A stretch of 64,000 nucleotides of DNA, from positions 1 through 64,000 of the forward strand of contig WEDG01003323.1 in NCBI GenBank assembly GCA_017591395.1. The letters are read 5' to 3'. A program made the translations under genes and the position numbers. Positions within the stretch are counted from its first letter, which is position 1. Every line of letters begins with the position of its first letter. The notes under the pieces were generated by a model. The model did not search any database, was not told the origin of the DNA, and was given only the letters and a program-made list of their open reading frames with translations. This document shows positions 43,130 to 55,040 of the stretch, piece after piece. The DNA comes from Schistocephalus solidus (lineage: Eukaryota > Platyhelminthes > Cestoda > Diphyllobothriidea > Diphyllobothriidae).

Positions 43130-44330
43130 CACATCGTATGCTCCACAGAAGGGTGGTGCAGGGACGGTGACTTGCGCGGGTTAGTTTTAAGTGATAGTAG
43201 CCTTGAGTTGCAGCTGCCGCACTCTCTGCACCTCCAACACCTGAGTCTGGTGTACTGACAGAGTCAAGCAGACCAGAGGCGAGAGAAGATGCAGGAGCCA
43301 GAGCCGCCCCTGGGCTTACCACCACACCTGGTTCAGATCTCACGGAGTGGAAATGCCAAAAAGGCCACATTAAGAAGGAGCCATTGCGGCCTGCCTGTCA
43401 GTCCGCCAGTCATTCACTCCACAACAAACACACACTGGGCTGACCATGTAGTTCAAGTTATCCCGCCAGTTGACAACCTTCTGAACCACGGCTTTAAGCG
43501 CGCCGTGATAGTTTCAAGCGCGTCAGATTGTTTATAGTGAGGAACATGCGCTGAGCCGTTGACCTCAATCTATACTCCACCCCAACAATCAGAACACGCT
43601 CGAGCCTGTCAACACACCACACACTGGGCCGACGGCGTGGTCTGGTGTAAGCGTCAGCTTGGCAGCCTTCCAAGTCACGAACACGGTGATATTTTTATGT
43701 ACATGATGGTGGTAAGGGTGTTGTGTATGGACTTGTGCCCCCTAAACGGTCCACGTGGTAGATGCGTTGGACCAACACGGGGGCCACATCAGGGAACGGT
43801 ATGCTTTATTCGGGTTGTGCTCCGCTAACAAATGCCGAACATGGGAGGTGTGGTGGCACGCCTAGGAGGCGGCTAGGACTTAGGGGAACCACCCGCGCCA
43901 GCCACCTGCTTCCTCTCCAGCCCTCGGTCTTCTTGATTCTGTCTTGACAACGGGCTCAGGTGGGGGAGGAGGAGAGATTGCCGTAGATGCAGCGCAAGTC
44001 TACTATCACTTTAAACTAAATCACGCGCAAGTCACCGTCCCTGCACCACCCTTCCATGGAGCATACGGTGGACATCGTCGGACTACGACGGTCGAACTGT
44101 CGTGTATGGACTGTTGGAGGTAGTGTGCGCTGATGAGGTTAAGCCTGTAGTGGTTTACCACAGGTTATCGTGTAGGCGCATGTAACCTAATAGGCCCATG
44201 TGGAGTGTGAATGTGCGAGAGCAGTGAAGACAGTGAAGTTGGCTACGGCTACTTCATGTCGCAGCCCCAGGCATTTGTTCACTAATCTCTGTGCAATGGA
44301 TACGCAGGTGGAATTATTGCTAGAGAAGCT
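43130..44330 (-). pseudogene. RTE-like LINE copy D: last zinc fingers and 3' UTR
   Basis: Minus strand near 44330-44140: degenerate fingers (LRIHRTEISEQMPGAAT-like, then HCLHCSRTF, HMGLLGYMRLHDN) aligned with 50538-50700. The 3' untranslated region follows and ends with the common tail near 43135. SINE-L at 43734-44102 is inserted in it. Same strand and order as copy E on the far side of the PLE, so D and E are probably halves of one LINE. Confidence 0.78.
43734..44102 (+). mobile_element. SINE-L, full-length with 10-bp target-site duplication
   Basis: Flanked by TGTATGGACT at 43724-43733 and 44103-44112. Starts TGTGCCCCCTAAACGG and ends CGACGGT, CGA, ACTGTCG hairpin. Inserted in the 3' untranslated region of RTE copy D in opposite orientation. 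The perfect duplication points to a comparatively recent insertion. Confidence 0.93.
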
Positions 44331-45172
44331 CATGGGAAGGCCAAAAGGAGGGTTGGCAGAAGTTGCCGCAAAAGATGAAGTTATCGGAAGAATTTATGTA
44401 AATACGATAGTTCTTTCTTAAGAAGATCATAGCTGCTGCAATAGCGGAAAGCCCGATTGAAAAGAGTGCGTAAACAGCTTTCTTTGTGGACCGCGGTGCG
44501 GTTACTTGCATAGTTAACCACGATTTACACAGTAGAGTCCTCTCGGTGGATGCTTTTTGTGAGTCCACCATCAATGAGTTTTTGTATATTTCCGTCTAGG
44601 ATTGGAAGGGTATCTCTTGTTGCAGCTTCCCGAGTAAATTTTATAGCCAGAAAGACGCCATTCAGACTCAAGTGTAATTGATCAAGGCCACAAGTCTTTA
44701 TGATAACAAATGTATCATCTACGTAGCGGAGCCCCATCTTTGGTTTGAAACGTTGTAAGATGCCTTTTTATGTCACTCTAAGACTAGTTTGGCAAGAAGC
44801 CCCGATATTGGAGAGCCCAGTGGGGTGCTCCTTACGTGTTGATAGTATTTTACGTCGAACTGACAATAGTTCACCAGGCAGAGCTTAAGCATGTCCGAAG
44901 CATGCTGCTTTGGAATGCCGACATCATTTTCCTCTAGACATCGATCTACGCTAGCAATGAGTAGGTCATGTGGTATAGAGGAAAACATAGAAATGACTTC
45001 GAAGGACTTACTTCAGCTCCTTGAATTTTCTATAGGAATGCCTGTGAGATTTGACGCTATATTGCGACCCAGCACTGAGGTGCGTTAAGTTCCTCTATAG
45101 ACAATTGGCAAGACTATAAGTAGGGTATCCAATAAGTGGCACTATGATCCTCAATGGTGACACTTCCGCCGT
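44330..45172 (-). pseudogene. Penelope-like RT inserted between two RTE halves
   Basis: Minus strand: LRIIVPLIGYPTYSLANCL, RNLTHLSAGSQYSVKSHR, then motif A as SFEVISMFSSIPHDLL (catalytic Asp replaced by Glu), LGSPISGLLAKLVLE with a stop, and after a frameshift GLRYVDDTFVIIKTC with motif C intact (44710-44737). Then LPILDGNIQKLIDGG and, in a further frame, the Lys/Arg-rich post-palm part down to 44330. The endonuclease domain is missing. Both ends abut RTE sequence of the same strand. Confidence 0.85.
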
Positions 45173-45175
45173 TGC

Positions 45176-45909
45176 ATTGAGTGTAAAGTCGTCAGCGAAG
45201 AGAAGTTTGTGGATGGTGGCTGTGGATACACGCGTGTCGGAGTGCATCCGCCGTTGATTGAGTAGTCAGCCATCCACCCGGTGGGCGATGCGGATCCCGG
45301 GTCGTTCGTCACGGAAGGCGTCCATTAGCATGACAGAGAACATGAGCCTGAAGTGTTTGGGCTTGAGAACGCAGCCCAGCTTCACGCTGTTGATCCCTGC
45401 GACGGCCTCTGAGAGGGCTTCGTTGTCCATGACGCCACCGTGGAGTTGACGCACCATGTTTGTGAATCGCACGGGACAGCTGAATTTCTGCATGACCTTT
45501 CACAGTGCTTCGTGATTCACTGTGAAGAGGCTTTCGTCAGATCCACGAAGGTTGTATAGAGATGATTCTGCCTATCCTTACACTTCTTCTGCAGCTGGTG
45601 CGTTGCGAATATCGTGTTGGCAGGGCCGCGACGACGGCGGAAACCGCATTGGCTTTCCGGGAGGAGTCCTTTATCCAGGTGGCCGTTGAGGTGATTAAGG
45701 AGAATGCGGGCGAAGATTTTCCCGGTGATGTTGAGCAGTGAGATTCCTCGTTGGTTGTCGTAGAATGGACGGTTTCCCTTCTTCTTGTAGAGATGGACGA
45801 TGGTGGTGTCCTTGAAATACTGAGGACCAATCCTTGACGCTATATTGCCTGGAAGAGCGCTGTGAGCTACTTCATCAGTTGTGGCCACCATGCTTGTAAA
45901 TGTCAGCAA
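45176..45909 (-). pseudogene. RTE copy E reverse transcriptase
   Basis: Reads DTTIVHLYKKKGNRPFYDNQ, RGISLLNITGKIFARILLN, LLPESQCGFRRRRG and motif A YTTFVDLTKA. A frameshift near 45520-45535 leads to NHEALWKVMQKFSCPVRFTN, then MLMDAFRDERPGIRIAH and, after a stop, LLFADDFTLN. The catalytic DD is present. The RT would copy element RNA at nicked target DNA. Confidence 0.85.
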
Positions 45910-46087
45910 GGATCGCGTTCATGTGCTTTCCTACTGGAGAGTTACTGCACGGCCCTAATGGTTTCTTAAAGAGAGGGCAGGATATTGAGGTCAACGTTTG
46001 TTTCCACTTCAGGCATTCGGTCGATGGCGGTGTTAGAGATGGTGTAGGGCTGGTAAAGAACGCATTGGTAGGGCTCCGACCAGCGCT

Positions 46088-47330
46088 TCAGGATTCGCGT
46101 CTTCTCAGTGAGCAGGAAAGTTCCGTCAGCACTGAAAAGAGTGGTGGCTCCCTTGGTGGGATGTCCGTAGACAGCCCTGTTTGCGGCGAAGAAATTATTC
46201 CATTCGTTCCGGTCTGCGTACCCTTGGATCTCTTAGGGCCATCCAGGCACCCTGCATCTTCCACAGTCATTGCTGTACGAGGCCGTGACTTTGGTAGAAG
46301 GCTGTTTTGTTTGCAGCGGTAGGGCGGTCGACGCAGTTTTGTGTAAACGGTTCGTCTCGGCGAGCAGAGCGTTGATGGCTGCGTCGATGTCATCGAACCA
46401 GTCCTGGTAATGACGACGTGCGCGGCCGAGGAGATCCAGAGTTGTGGATTGGACCGTTTCCCTTAGTTCGCCCCAGTGTTTCTTCACGGAGGCATCCTCG
46501 TCAAGGACTGGAAGACTGGCTAAGCAGTCGGCCATTCCGTTGCTAAAATGGGGATTGTGAGCAGGCCCATTCAAAAAAACAGTATACAACTTACCTAGTG
46601 GACACTTACCTTGGGATATCCTGCGTGGTGGCAGAAGAAGTCTCATCTTGGAGATAATGAGGCAACGATCCATCCATCCGTCTGCACTGGAGATCGCCTT
46701 TATCAGCAGTACTTCCTGTAGATCACGCCTCCGGACGAGGAAATAATCAATTAGATGCCAGTGTCTCGACTGAAGGTGCCCCCAGGTCGCCTTTTGCCGC
46801 ATCCGGAGGCAGAAGAAGGTGTTGAGCAGGATAAACTGGTGATTCGTCGGAGGAGAAGATCATTTTGTTATTGAAGCCGGCAAAACAATGGGGACCCAGC
46901 ACTCCCATCCACGTGGCATGGTCTGTCCAGGCGCGGGTTTCAAAGTCACGAAGGACAACTAACTCATCCGCCTTCGGCGCAGTCGCCACGTGAGCGTGTA
47001 GATCCTCGTTGAATTTTTTTTGCCTGCTTGGAGCTGGTCATGGGTGGAGGGACGTAGGCGCTGACGATGGTGGTAAACTTGTCTCCACTGAGGGACAGGC
47101 GTAAGTTGATCAGTTGATCATTGATGCCCTGCGACACGAGCGTCACGTCACTCTGCCTTTGGGTGGCCGTTCCAGGAGAAATTGTAGCCTGCACCCAGCT
47201 CCTCCAGCTGACCCTGTTCAGAGGATCGGTTCTCGCTGAGGGCAGCAATGTCCACCTTGTATCGGGCCAGATCCCGAGCAACTGCCGCTACTCTCCGTTC
47301 CGGTTAGCTGCTCCTCAGATTGCCTAAAAT
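46088..47330 (-). pseudogene. RTE copy E apurinic-type endonuclease and linker
   Basis: Pieces in several frames: VSWRSWVQATISPGTATQRQ region, QGINDQLINLRLSLSGDKFT and [12 protein letters not shown], then [13 protein letters not shown] and ADGWMDRCLIISKMRL. The final catalytic His of the DH pair is lost (DR). The linker continues WFDDIDAAINALLAE. At least three frameshifts. In intact elements the endonuclease nicks the target for priming. Confidence 0.85.
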
Positions 47331-47689
47331 TAATTGAACATTCCAGGCTGTTAGAGTGAGCGGACTCACCCGAACAACTGGAGGGGAAGGGATTGGGAGA
47401 GGAGTTGTTGGCATTATTTAACGTTTTTCGTTCACATGAGATTGCAGTCTGTGAGCCACTTTCCCCTGCAGCTGTCGTGAGACCCAGCATTTGTTTAGGG
47501 CACCTTTTCTTGCCCTCTACCCTGAGAGGCAGGTTAGCGATGCTGTCCCTAAATAGGGTTGATTAGTCATCCCAGGTAGATAGGGAACTCACTCTCGGTC
47601 ATAATTTAAGTTATTGAGAGAACGACCGATTTGCCTTGGCCACCTACCTGATTGCTGTCGCTCCTCGCCGTAGGACTTTTACTACCGTG

Positions 47690-47885
47690 GGAAAAGAGAG
47701 GAGGGGAGAGTGGGAGGAGGAGAGTGGGCTGGGAAGAGGAGAGAGTGGGAAGAGCCTGAAGGAGGACAGAGGGTGTGGGCAGGGCAGAAGTAAGAGGGGG
47801 AAGGAAAGGGAGGAGGATGGGGGTGGCAGTGAGGAGGGGAGAGAGAGGGAAGGGCAGGGCAGAGAGAAGGGAGCATGCGCACGGG
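47690..47885 (+). repeat. Purine-rich minisatellite in RTE 5' UTR
   Basis: About 190 bp with almost only A and G on the + strand (GAGGAGAGTGGG and GGAAGAGGAGAGA types). Flanking sequence (CGTAGGACTTTT before; GGGTGTGGAGACACACAC after) matches copy F at 54763-54835, which has only about 20 bp in between, so the tract is an expansion specific to copy E. The translated frames on either strand are low-complexity artefacts. Confidence 0.8.
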
Positions 47886-48105
47886 GTGTGGAGACACACA
47901 CAAAACCGGAGATCCTCACCCGGTTTAGCCTACTGGTCGTGGCGGTTGCCCAGGTTGTAGCCGCTGGGCAGAGCCCAGCTTCGAGGAGCCACAGGTGAGA
48001 ATTGGGTACCAGGTAGAGGTGGCCACAGGTGAATTCACCACCTGTACGAGACAAATGGAGTGACCAAATAATACCTGCGTGATGCTACCCCTTACTATTA
48101 CCCCG

Positions 48106-49675
48106 TACATGTTAGCATTTTAAAACACTGTCAACAGTTTTGAGGGATATCCCTTAGGGTAAACGAAAATGCTACTTCAACGCTGACCTCAGCAGGGTTG
48201 GTGAGAAGTTGAGGACGAAAATGGGAAATAGTTTTAGGAGGTTAATTCGACAGACCACATATTCAGTTTTCGTGTATTTTTGAAGCTGACAAATGCCCAA
48301 AGTCAAGAGAATAACTACAAACAGTATGACTGCTGTATCAATAACCATAGTGACTGCTCAAGTACTAGGTAGATGCCCAACTACGTGTGTCACCAATTGT
48401 CTGCCGCTGAATGAAAAGTGTGAGTGGTTCGGACATCAGTAGACTTTCTGGCAAATACCCTAGATTTGCAAGGTTTAGTTTATTGATCTCCTTAGAAATG
48501 CATGTGCGTGTTTGGGAACCCCTAATAATTCCTCGTGCTGCCGGTGTAAACGGCGTAAAGTGAATCACTAAAACCAGCCCTTGAATGGACTTGACCTAAC
48601 AGGCCAATACATCTGTTAGACAAATACTAAGTGGAAAGGGGGGTGGGCGATGTGGTTTCGGGAAACAAAGATAAGCCACAGTAATTTGTCTGAATAGCCA
48701 ATCTTTTGGTACTTATAACCTTGGCATGAAAACCAAGTGTTGCTAGGCCTTAAAAAATTAACACAATACACCACCGATGACTATGATTGACTGACGGCTT
48801 TGCACACTTGAAAGCAGGTCTTCCATTCAAGCTGAACCCAGTTATTTGCACTATATGCTTTCAACTCGCATGGTTTCATCGCAGCCCCTGCTTGAGATGC
48901 AAAAATCACAAGGATTCTACCGATACAGGAATTGGCGCCCTGCTAACATAATACAAAATGCATGTATGTGCATAGTGCAGCCAAATATTAGCACTTAGGG
49001 GAAATTCAAGAAAACCGAATGGATTTAGAAACACAAACTCTTGCATAAAGCGATCAGCAAACCTAGTATCCTCAAAAAAAATAATGAAAGAAGAGAGCGC
49101 ATATTAATTTGATTCAAGGTATCTGTATGATGAAGTACACAGAAAGTCTCGGCCTTTAAAATCGCGTTGCCATTGTGTTAAAATAGAAAGGCGTCCTAAG
49201 TAATTGCAAGCATGCTGCAAAATCAGAGATGGCTGATATTCCTGAGAATCTCATATTTTCTAAAGGCATTTTCGACATATACACCGAGGGTAATAGAGGT
49301 CAGATTTGGTGACACTGAATGCTTAGCGCTTACAGACGGCCGTAAGTGTTACTCTGTTCACCACCGATGGAGATCCTGACATCGGATATAGGTACATCTG
49401 ACTTTCGAACAAACCACAGCGAATTCGGTTTGAAAACGCCTTGAACGAAAGGGAGAATCACACATTTAGGCGGTTGTAGCGGCCATAACATAGCGACAGG
49501 AAAAATGTCAGCGTCTTGACATCGCGGTTTCCTGAGTAGGGTGCTCACATCTCGGTGAAGATGTTCCAACACTGGCTATCCCATGCGATTGCACTACTAC
49601 ACTCAGTAACCCAAAAAGACTATAACGACCCCCGTCACTGCAAGCTCAAGCGGGCATTGGAACAATCACGTGCCC
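48106..49675. other. No recognised feature
   Basis: AT-rich spacer between two RTE copies; probable host DNA. Frames such as 49330-49572 (-) lack familiar motifs. Confidence 0.4.
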
Positions 49676-50537
49676 TTTCGACCGTCGATTTCGACGATGT
49701 CAAACTTATCCTCCACAGCAAGTGGTGCACGGACGGGAATTGCGCGTGAATAACTTTTAAGAGATAGTAGCCTTGCGCTGCAGCTACCGCACTCTATCCT
49801 CCTCCCCCACTTGAGCCCGGTGTCAAGACAGAGTCAAGAAGACCGGAGATGGTAGAGGGTGCTGGTGACTGGCGCGGCCGGAGCCGCCCCTGGGTGTACC
49901 ACCACACCTCACTCGGATCCCACGGAGTGGAAGTGCCCTAAAGGCCACATTAAGAAGGAACCATTGAAGCCTGACTCTCAGTCCGCCAGTCAGCCACTCC
50001 AAACAAAGCAAACATTAAGCTGCCCACGCGTTCCGAGTTATCCCGTCAGTTAGCAACCTTCCAAGCCACGGCTTTTAGCGCACCGTGATAGTTTCAAGCG
50101 CGTCAGATTGTTTATAGAGAGGAAAATGCGCTGAGATGTCCACCTCACTCTCTCCCCCACCCCCACAATCAAACCACCATCTGAGCCGGTCAGTTGTCTG
50201 ATGTGGCAGTAAGCGCATTGGCTGATGGGTTGGCGAACTTGTCTTCGCGCGCCACAGCACGACCTGGCCTTCATAACGCACACACTAGGATTAAATGTCT
50301 CAGGGGATAGGAACAAGCCATCGCCGACTGACTTTTACTCCACTGATCAGCCACTCGACGCACACAACACATACACTGGGCCGACGGCGTTGTCTGGTGT
50401 AAGCATCAGATTGGAAGCCTTCTAAGCCAAGGTTTCTAGGAAATAGTGATTTTATCAGGTTCATCATGATGATTGTGCGGATGTTGTTTATGTATTAGTG
50501 TAGATGGTTGCGCTGATATGGCTTAGCCTCCGGTGGT
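49676..50537 (-). other. RTE copy F 3' untranslated region and tail
   Basis: From the stop after the last finger the element runs through GGTAAACCACCGGAGGC, the CCTAGAAACC junction and the long module shared with copies A, B and D, to the tail CCCGTCCGTGCACCAC and GACATCGTCGAAATCGACGGTCGAA near 49680. The last ~270 bp are also the 3' part of SINE-L. The terminal hairpin is only half kept in this copy. Confidence 0.85.
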
Positions 50538-51360
50538 TTACCACAGGTTGTTGTGGAGGCACATGTGTCCTAATAGGCACATGCGGTGTGTAAATGTGCC
50601 GGAGCAGTAAGGGCAGTGGAGGCGGGCGCGGCGACTGTACGTCGGAGACCCAGGCACTCTTACATCAGCCTCCGTGCGATGGATTTGCAGGTGACCGACC
50701 AGGCCGATGCGTGAGTTGAAGTTGTGGGCGCATTGTGGGCAGGAGAAATCGGTTGAGGCTGGGGATGTCATTCAGGGTAGTGGGGCTGGCAGTGGTGGTA
50801 AGAATGGCAGGAGCGAAGTGTGAACATGGTGTATCAGTGTTGTCGGTATTGCGGTGAATTCAGCTGTCATGGATGCGCATGTGACCAAATAGGCCCGTGC
50901 GATGAGTGAATGTGTTAGAACAGTGAGAGCAGTTGAGGCGGCGATCTCTGCTGTGTGTTGGAGCTTCTGGCACTAGTTCACCTGTCTCTGTAAGATGGAT
51001 TCGCAAGTTACCGACTAGGCCGATGCGTGAGGTCGCATTCAGGACAGTTTAGGAGAGAGTCCCAATCACTGGTGGTGTGGTAGTGCTGGTGGTAGGGAAG
51101 CGAAGGCGGTGATGGTAGAGGTGGAGGGGTAATAGGCGCTGAGTATTGAGATGTGGTCTCTATGATGGTGGGATTAATGGAATTGATGCAAGGAGTGAGA
51201 TTTAAGGGTTTGAAGGAGGGTTGGCAGAATTTGACGTTGAAATTGGAATTGTCGGATGGTTGGTGGATTGCGTCCGAAGATGTCCAACCAGGCTGATTTG
51301 AGCGCGGAAGATGCGTTCACAGCGCGGGCATGTTGGCAGGGCCTGGGTATTGACGGTGTT
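50538..51360 (-). pseudogene. RTE copy F C-terminal C2H2 zinc fingers
   Basis: Finger 1 near 51250-51330: CPRCERIFRAQISLVGHLRT, with final His at QSTNH. Another pair lies near 50860-51060 (RIGLVGNLRIH; then CSHCSNTFTHRTGLFGHMRIH), interrupted by a frameshift. The last two are open at 50538-50771: CPQCAHNFNSRIGLVGHLQI with H, and CPYCSGTFTHRMCLLGHMCL with H. Cys/His spacing is C-x2-C-x12-H-x3-5-H. They follow the RT in the same reading direction, so the fingers look like a C-terminal domain of the LINE protein, probably for nucleic-acid binding. Confidence 0.87.
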
Positions 51361-51555
51361 GGTCAGGGGAACTGGTGACTTTCATGCCACTCTTTTGGCC
51401 TTGGCGGTGGCGATCCGGTTGGCCTCATAGATTACTGAACCAGTCTTCACGGATCTTCTCCATGCCGGTCTATCCAGGGTGATGTCCTCCCTCGTCGCCG
51501 GGTTGATTTGCAGTTGCTTCAGAAATTTCTTCAAAGTGTCCTTGTAGCATCGTTT

Positions 51556-53542
51556 TTACCACCCTATCAGCGAGCACCCGTAGTGACCTCGCCGTAGAAA
51601 ATTCGTTTGGGTAGACGCTCGTCGTCCATTCTTACTAGGTGGCCGCTCCATCGCAGTTTCACTTGTCATAGCATGGCGTGGATGCTGAGGATTCCGGTCA
51701 ACTCCAGGACTTCCGTGTCCGGGATCCTGTCTTGCCATCTCAGTTTCAGTATTCTGCGGAGGCAGCTGAGATGAAAGTGCTTCAGCTTCCTGGCTTGGTT
51801 CGAGTAGACGGTCCAGGACTCCGCTCCGTACAGGAGTTTTATCAAGACGGCGGCCTTGTACATCTTCAGTTTGGTGTTTAGTTGAATACCGTGGCAATTC
51901 CACATGGAGGCCTGTAGCCGGCTGAAGGCCTCACTAGCTTTGGAGATCCGTTGGGCAACCTCATCATCGATTCTCGTGTTGCGTGAATGAGTGCTTCCTC
52001 GATAAGCGAAGGTTTCCACGTTTTTGAGTTGAGCAACGTTGACATTGATTCGAGGAGCATTGTATTCCGCGCTGGGTGGCGGCTGGTGCATGACAACCGT
52101 TTTGGCTGCACTGATTATCAATCCAAAATCGGCGCAGCCTTCGGCGAAGAGGTCCATGCTCCTTTGCATGTCCTCCTCCGTCACGGTGTTAAGGGCGCAG
52201 TCGTCCGAGAAGAGCAAGTCATGGACTGTAGTCGTAGACACGCGCGTTGAAGCCTAACTACGCCGACTGTTGAGAATGTGTCCGTCAGTTCTGTAGGTGA
52301 TGCGGTTCCCAGGCTCTTCATCACGGTAGGCGTCCATCAGCATAGCCGAGAACGTGAGGCTGAACAGGGTGGAAGCCAATATACAGCCCTGCTTCACTCC
52401 GCTGGCCACTGCGAATGCTTCAAATATCGTCCCGTTGTCGGTGACGCTTGCTGTCATCCCGTCATGAAGCTGACGCACCATGTGCGTGAACCGCTCAGGA
52501 CAGCTGCATTTCTGCATGACTTTCCACAATCCATGGCGATTTACCATGTCAAAGGCTTGCGTCATATCCAGGAAGGTAGTGTATAGGCGAGTTCGGATCT
52601 CCTGGCACTTTTCTTGAAGCTGGCGGGCGGCAAAGATCATATCGGTTGTCCCGCGGTGTCGGCGGAAGCCACATTGGCTTTCCGGGAGCAGGCCCTGCTC
52701 TATGGGGAACGATCAAACGATTATGAAGGATACGGGCAAAGGTCTTCCTAGCGATTTTGAGCAACGAGATATCCTTTGTGATTATCACAGATTTACCGGT
52801 TCCCCTTCTGTTGGTAGAAATGGACAATGGTCGCGTCTTCGAAGTCCTGAGGAACTTGTCCTTGGCGCCACATCTCCTGGAAGTGTGTAGTGAGTTCTGC
52901 CATCAGCCGGAACCCACCGTGTTTGTAGACTTCCAGTGGGATTGCGTCGGATCCCGGTGCTTCACCGCTGGAAATCTGCTGCACGGCCCGGTAGGTTTCT
53001 GGTAGGGAAGGCAGCAGATCCAGTTTATTGTTCGTGTCCACTTGAGGCAGCCGGTCATTGGCAGCATCGGAGATGGCTGATGAGCAATTAAGGACACTTC
53101 TGAAGTGCTTGGCCCAGCGCTTCAGAATTTGCGATTTCTCTGTCAGCAGTGTTGTGCCATCAGAGCTGAGCAGCGGTGCGATCCCCTTGATACACAGGAC
53201 ATAGATGGGCTTGATTGTTTTGAAGAAGTTTTTCATTTCATTGCGGTCCGCATACCCCTGGATTTCCTCAGCCTTTCTGATTATCCAGGCATCCTGCATC
53301 TCCCGTAGCCGTTTACGGCATCTGAAGAAGGCTGCTTTGGTTGCGTCAGTCCTATAGTCCATGTAGGCTTTGTGTAGTCCATTCTCCTCCGCGAGTAAGT
53401 TGCTGAGGTCGGCGTCATTTTCGTCAAACCAGTTCTGGTTTTGACGGCGTAGGCGTCCGAGGACTTTGAGGGCGGTGGACTGGATGACATTTCGCACTTG
53501 GCACCATCGTGTTTCCACGGTGCCTTTTATTATCTGGAGCAT
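51556..53542 (-). pseudogene. RTE copy F reverse transcriptase
   Basis: Reads [79 protein letters not shown], then after two frameshifts MIFAARQLQEKCQ, motif A TTFLDMTQAFDMVNRHGLW, VASGVKQGCILASTLFSL, and after one stop [14 protein letters not shown] (catalytic DD). The thumb follows: [20 protein letters not shown] and [20 protein letters not shown], then beyond a stop [20 protein letters not shown]. All catalytic residues are kept. Confidence 0.93.
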
Positions 53543-54405
53543 GCAGGCCCTCCAGTTTATCGGTTATTTGGTTGCCGAAATCAAAACAGTGAGCAGGTAA
53601 ATTTAACAAATTAGTATTTAACTTACCTGGCGGCAGTTTACCTTGGGGCCTTCGTCGGGGTTGCAGTCGGAGCCTCATCTGGGAGATTACGAGGCGATGA
53701 TCTCTCCAACCATCGGCATCGCGGATCACCTTGGTTACAAGCACGTCCTGTCGATCTCGCCTCTGGACGAGAACATAGTCCAGCAGCTGCCAGTGGCGCG
53801 ACCGACGGTGCATCCACGTGGTCTTCTCCCGCGTCGGAAGGCGGAAGAAGGTGTTGGTCAGCAGGAGACGGTGTTCCACACGCGTGCGCAGAAGAAGGAG
53901 GCCGTTATCGTTACAGCTTCCGTGACCGTGGGGACCCAGCACCCCCTGCCAGGCAGCGTGGTCCGTCCCGACGTGGGCGTTGAAATCACCAAGGAAAATT
54001 ATCTTGTCCACCTTCGACACAGTTGCCAGCAGGGCATGCAGGTCCTCGTAGAATTTATCCTTTGCCGCATCAGAGCTCGTTATTGTGGGAGCGTAGGCGC
54101 TGATGATGGTGGTGAACTGGTCTCCCCGAAGAGGCAGGCGGAGGCTCGTCAGGCGATCATTGATACCCTGCAGCAGACAGGGCAGACGTCCCACGATGTC
54201 GTTCCGGATGGCAAAGGCAACACCAGCGTCGCGTCGCTCTGCCTGTGGCCAGCCGCTCCAAAAGAAGGTGTAGCCTGCACCCACCTCCTCCAGCTTAAAC
54301 TGCTCAGAAAATCGGGTCTCGCTGAGAGTAGCAATGTCCACCTTATTGCGCGCCAGTTTCCGAGCGACTAGCGCCGTCCTCCGTTCCGGCCGGTTGCTCC
54401 TAGGA
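53424..54405 (-). pseudogene. RTE copy F apurinic-type endonuclease
   Basis: About 300 codons open. Motifs in order: [18 protein letters not shown] (catalytic Glu), [50 protein letters not shown] (Asp and Asn), [13 protein letters not shown], and [19 protein letters not shown] (final Asp-His). All key residues of the exonuclease-endonuclease-phosphatase fold are present. The upstream start is unclear; the frame appears to continue from [15 protein letters not shown] frameshift near 53545 separates it from RT. Confidence 0.92.
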
Positions 54406-55040
54406 TTGTCTAAAAGAAAACGAACATTTTAGGCTGCTAGTTTTAGTGGACTCACCCGAGCAGCATTTAGGGTATGGCGAGGGGGATGGTGACGGGGAGT
54501 ATTGTTATTTGTTTGACTTTTACGACCACGTTTGCTGCGATCTGCGAGCCGCGGCTGGCTGCAGAAGACGTGATAACCAGTATTTGTTTAGGGCACCTTT
54601 TCTAGCCCCTTTCTTCGCGAGGAGGCAAGCAGTGCTCTCCCTAAATGGGGCTGCTTGGACATTCCAGACGGCTGCCGAACTCCACCAAAGGGGCATGGTT
54701 TTGTTTTAGTGGAAGAACGACCCGAGTTAGCCTGGGCCACCTACGGGGTTGCTGTCGCCCCCACCGTAGGACTTTTTGAGAGCGGGGAGGTAAGACGTTC
54801 GGGAGTCAGCCATACCGGGTGTGGAGGCACACACAACACCGGAGTCCCTAACCTGGTTTAGCCCGCTCGTCTTACGGTTGCCCGGGTTGTGGCCGCTGGG
54901 AGAAATCCAACTTCAAGGAGCCACAGGTGAAAGTTGGGTATTAGTTAGTGGTGGCCACAGGAACATTCACCACCTGTACGAGACAAATGGTGCGACCAAA
55001 TGCTATCTGTGTGGTGCTACTCCTAACATGTACCCCTTCA

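Larger units (their letters stand above)
45172..48105 (-). mobile_element. RTE-like LINE copy E: 5' UTR, endonuclease, RT up to catalytic box
   Basis: Colinear with copy F from its 5' end (about 48105, matching 55040) to LLFADDFTLNATAE at 45176-45220, where the PLE begins. The part from the catalytic box to the zinc fingers, about 1.5 kb by comparison with F, is missing. Together with 43130-44330 it probably represents a single LINE of about 5 kb before disruption. Confidence 0.85.
49676..55040 (-). mobile_element. RTE-like LINE copy F, near full length
   Basis: The most complete element here, about 5.4 kb: 5' untranslated region (54430-55040, shared with copy E), endonuclease, RT, basic linker, C2H2 zinc fingers and a long 3' untranslated region ending in the common tail near 49678. 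Breaks are few: frameshifts near 53545, 52780 and 52700, an in-frame TAG near 52255, TGA/TAA-type stops near 51660 and 51610, and some beyond. The tail ends without poly-A, in line with RTE-type elements. It would be the natural partner of SINE-L. Confidence 0.9.

Noticed and set aside
47606..48054. Overlapping frames of 97-136 codons on both strands
   Set aside because: They are translations of the purine-rich tract (Ser/Pro/Leu or Gly/Glu/Arg runs) inside an RTE 5' UTR.
53643..54371. 242-codon plus-strand frame
   Set aside because: Shadow of the RTE endonuclease on the opposite strand.
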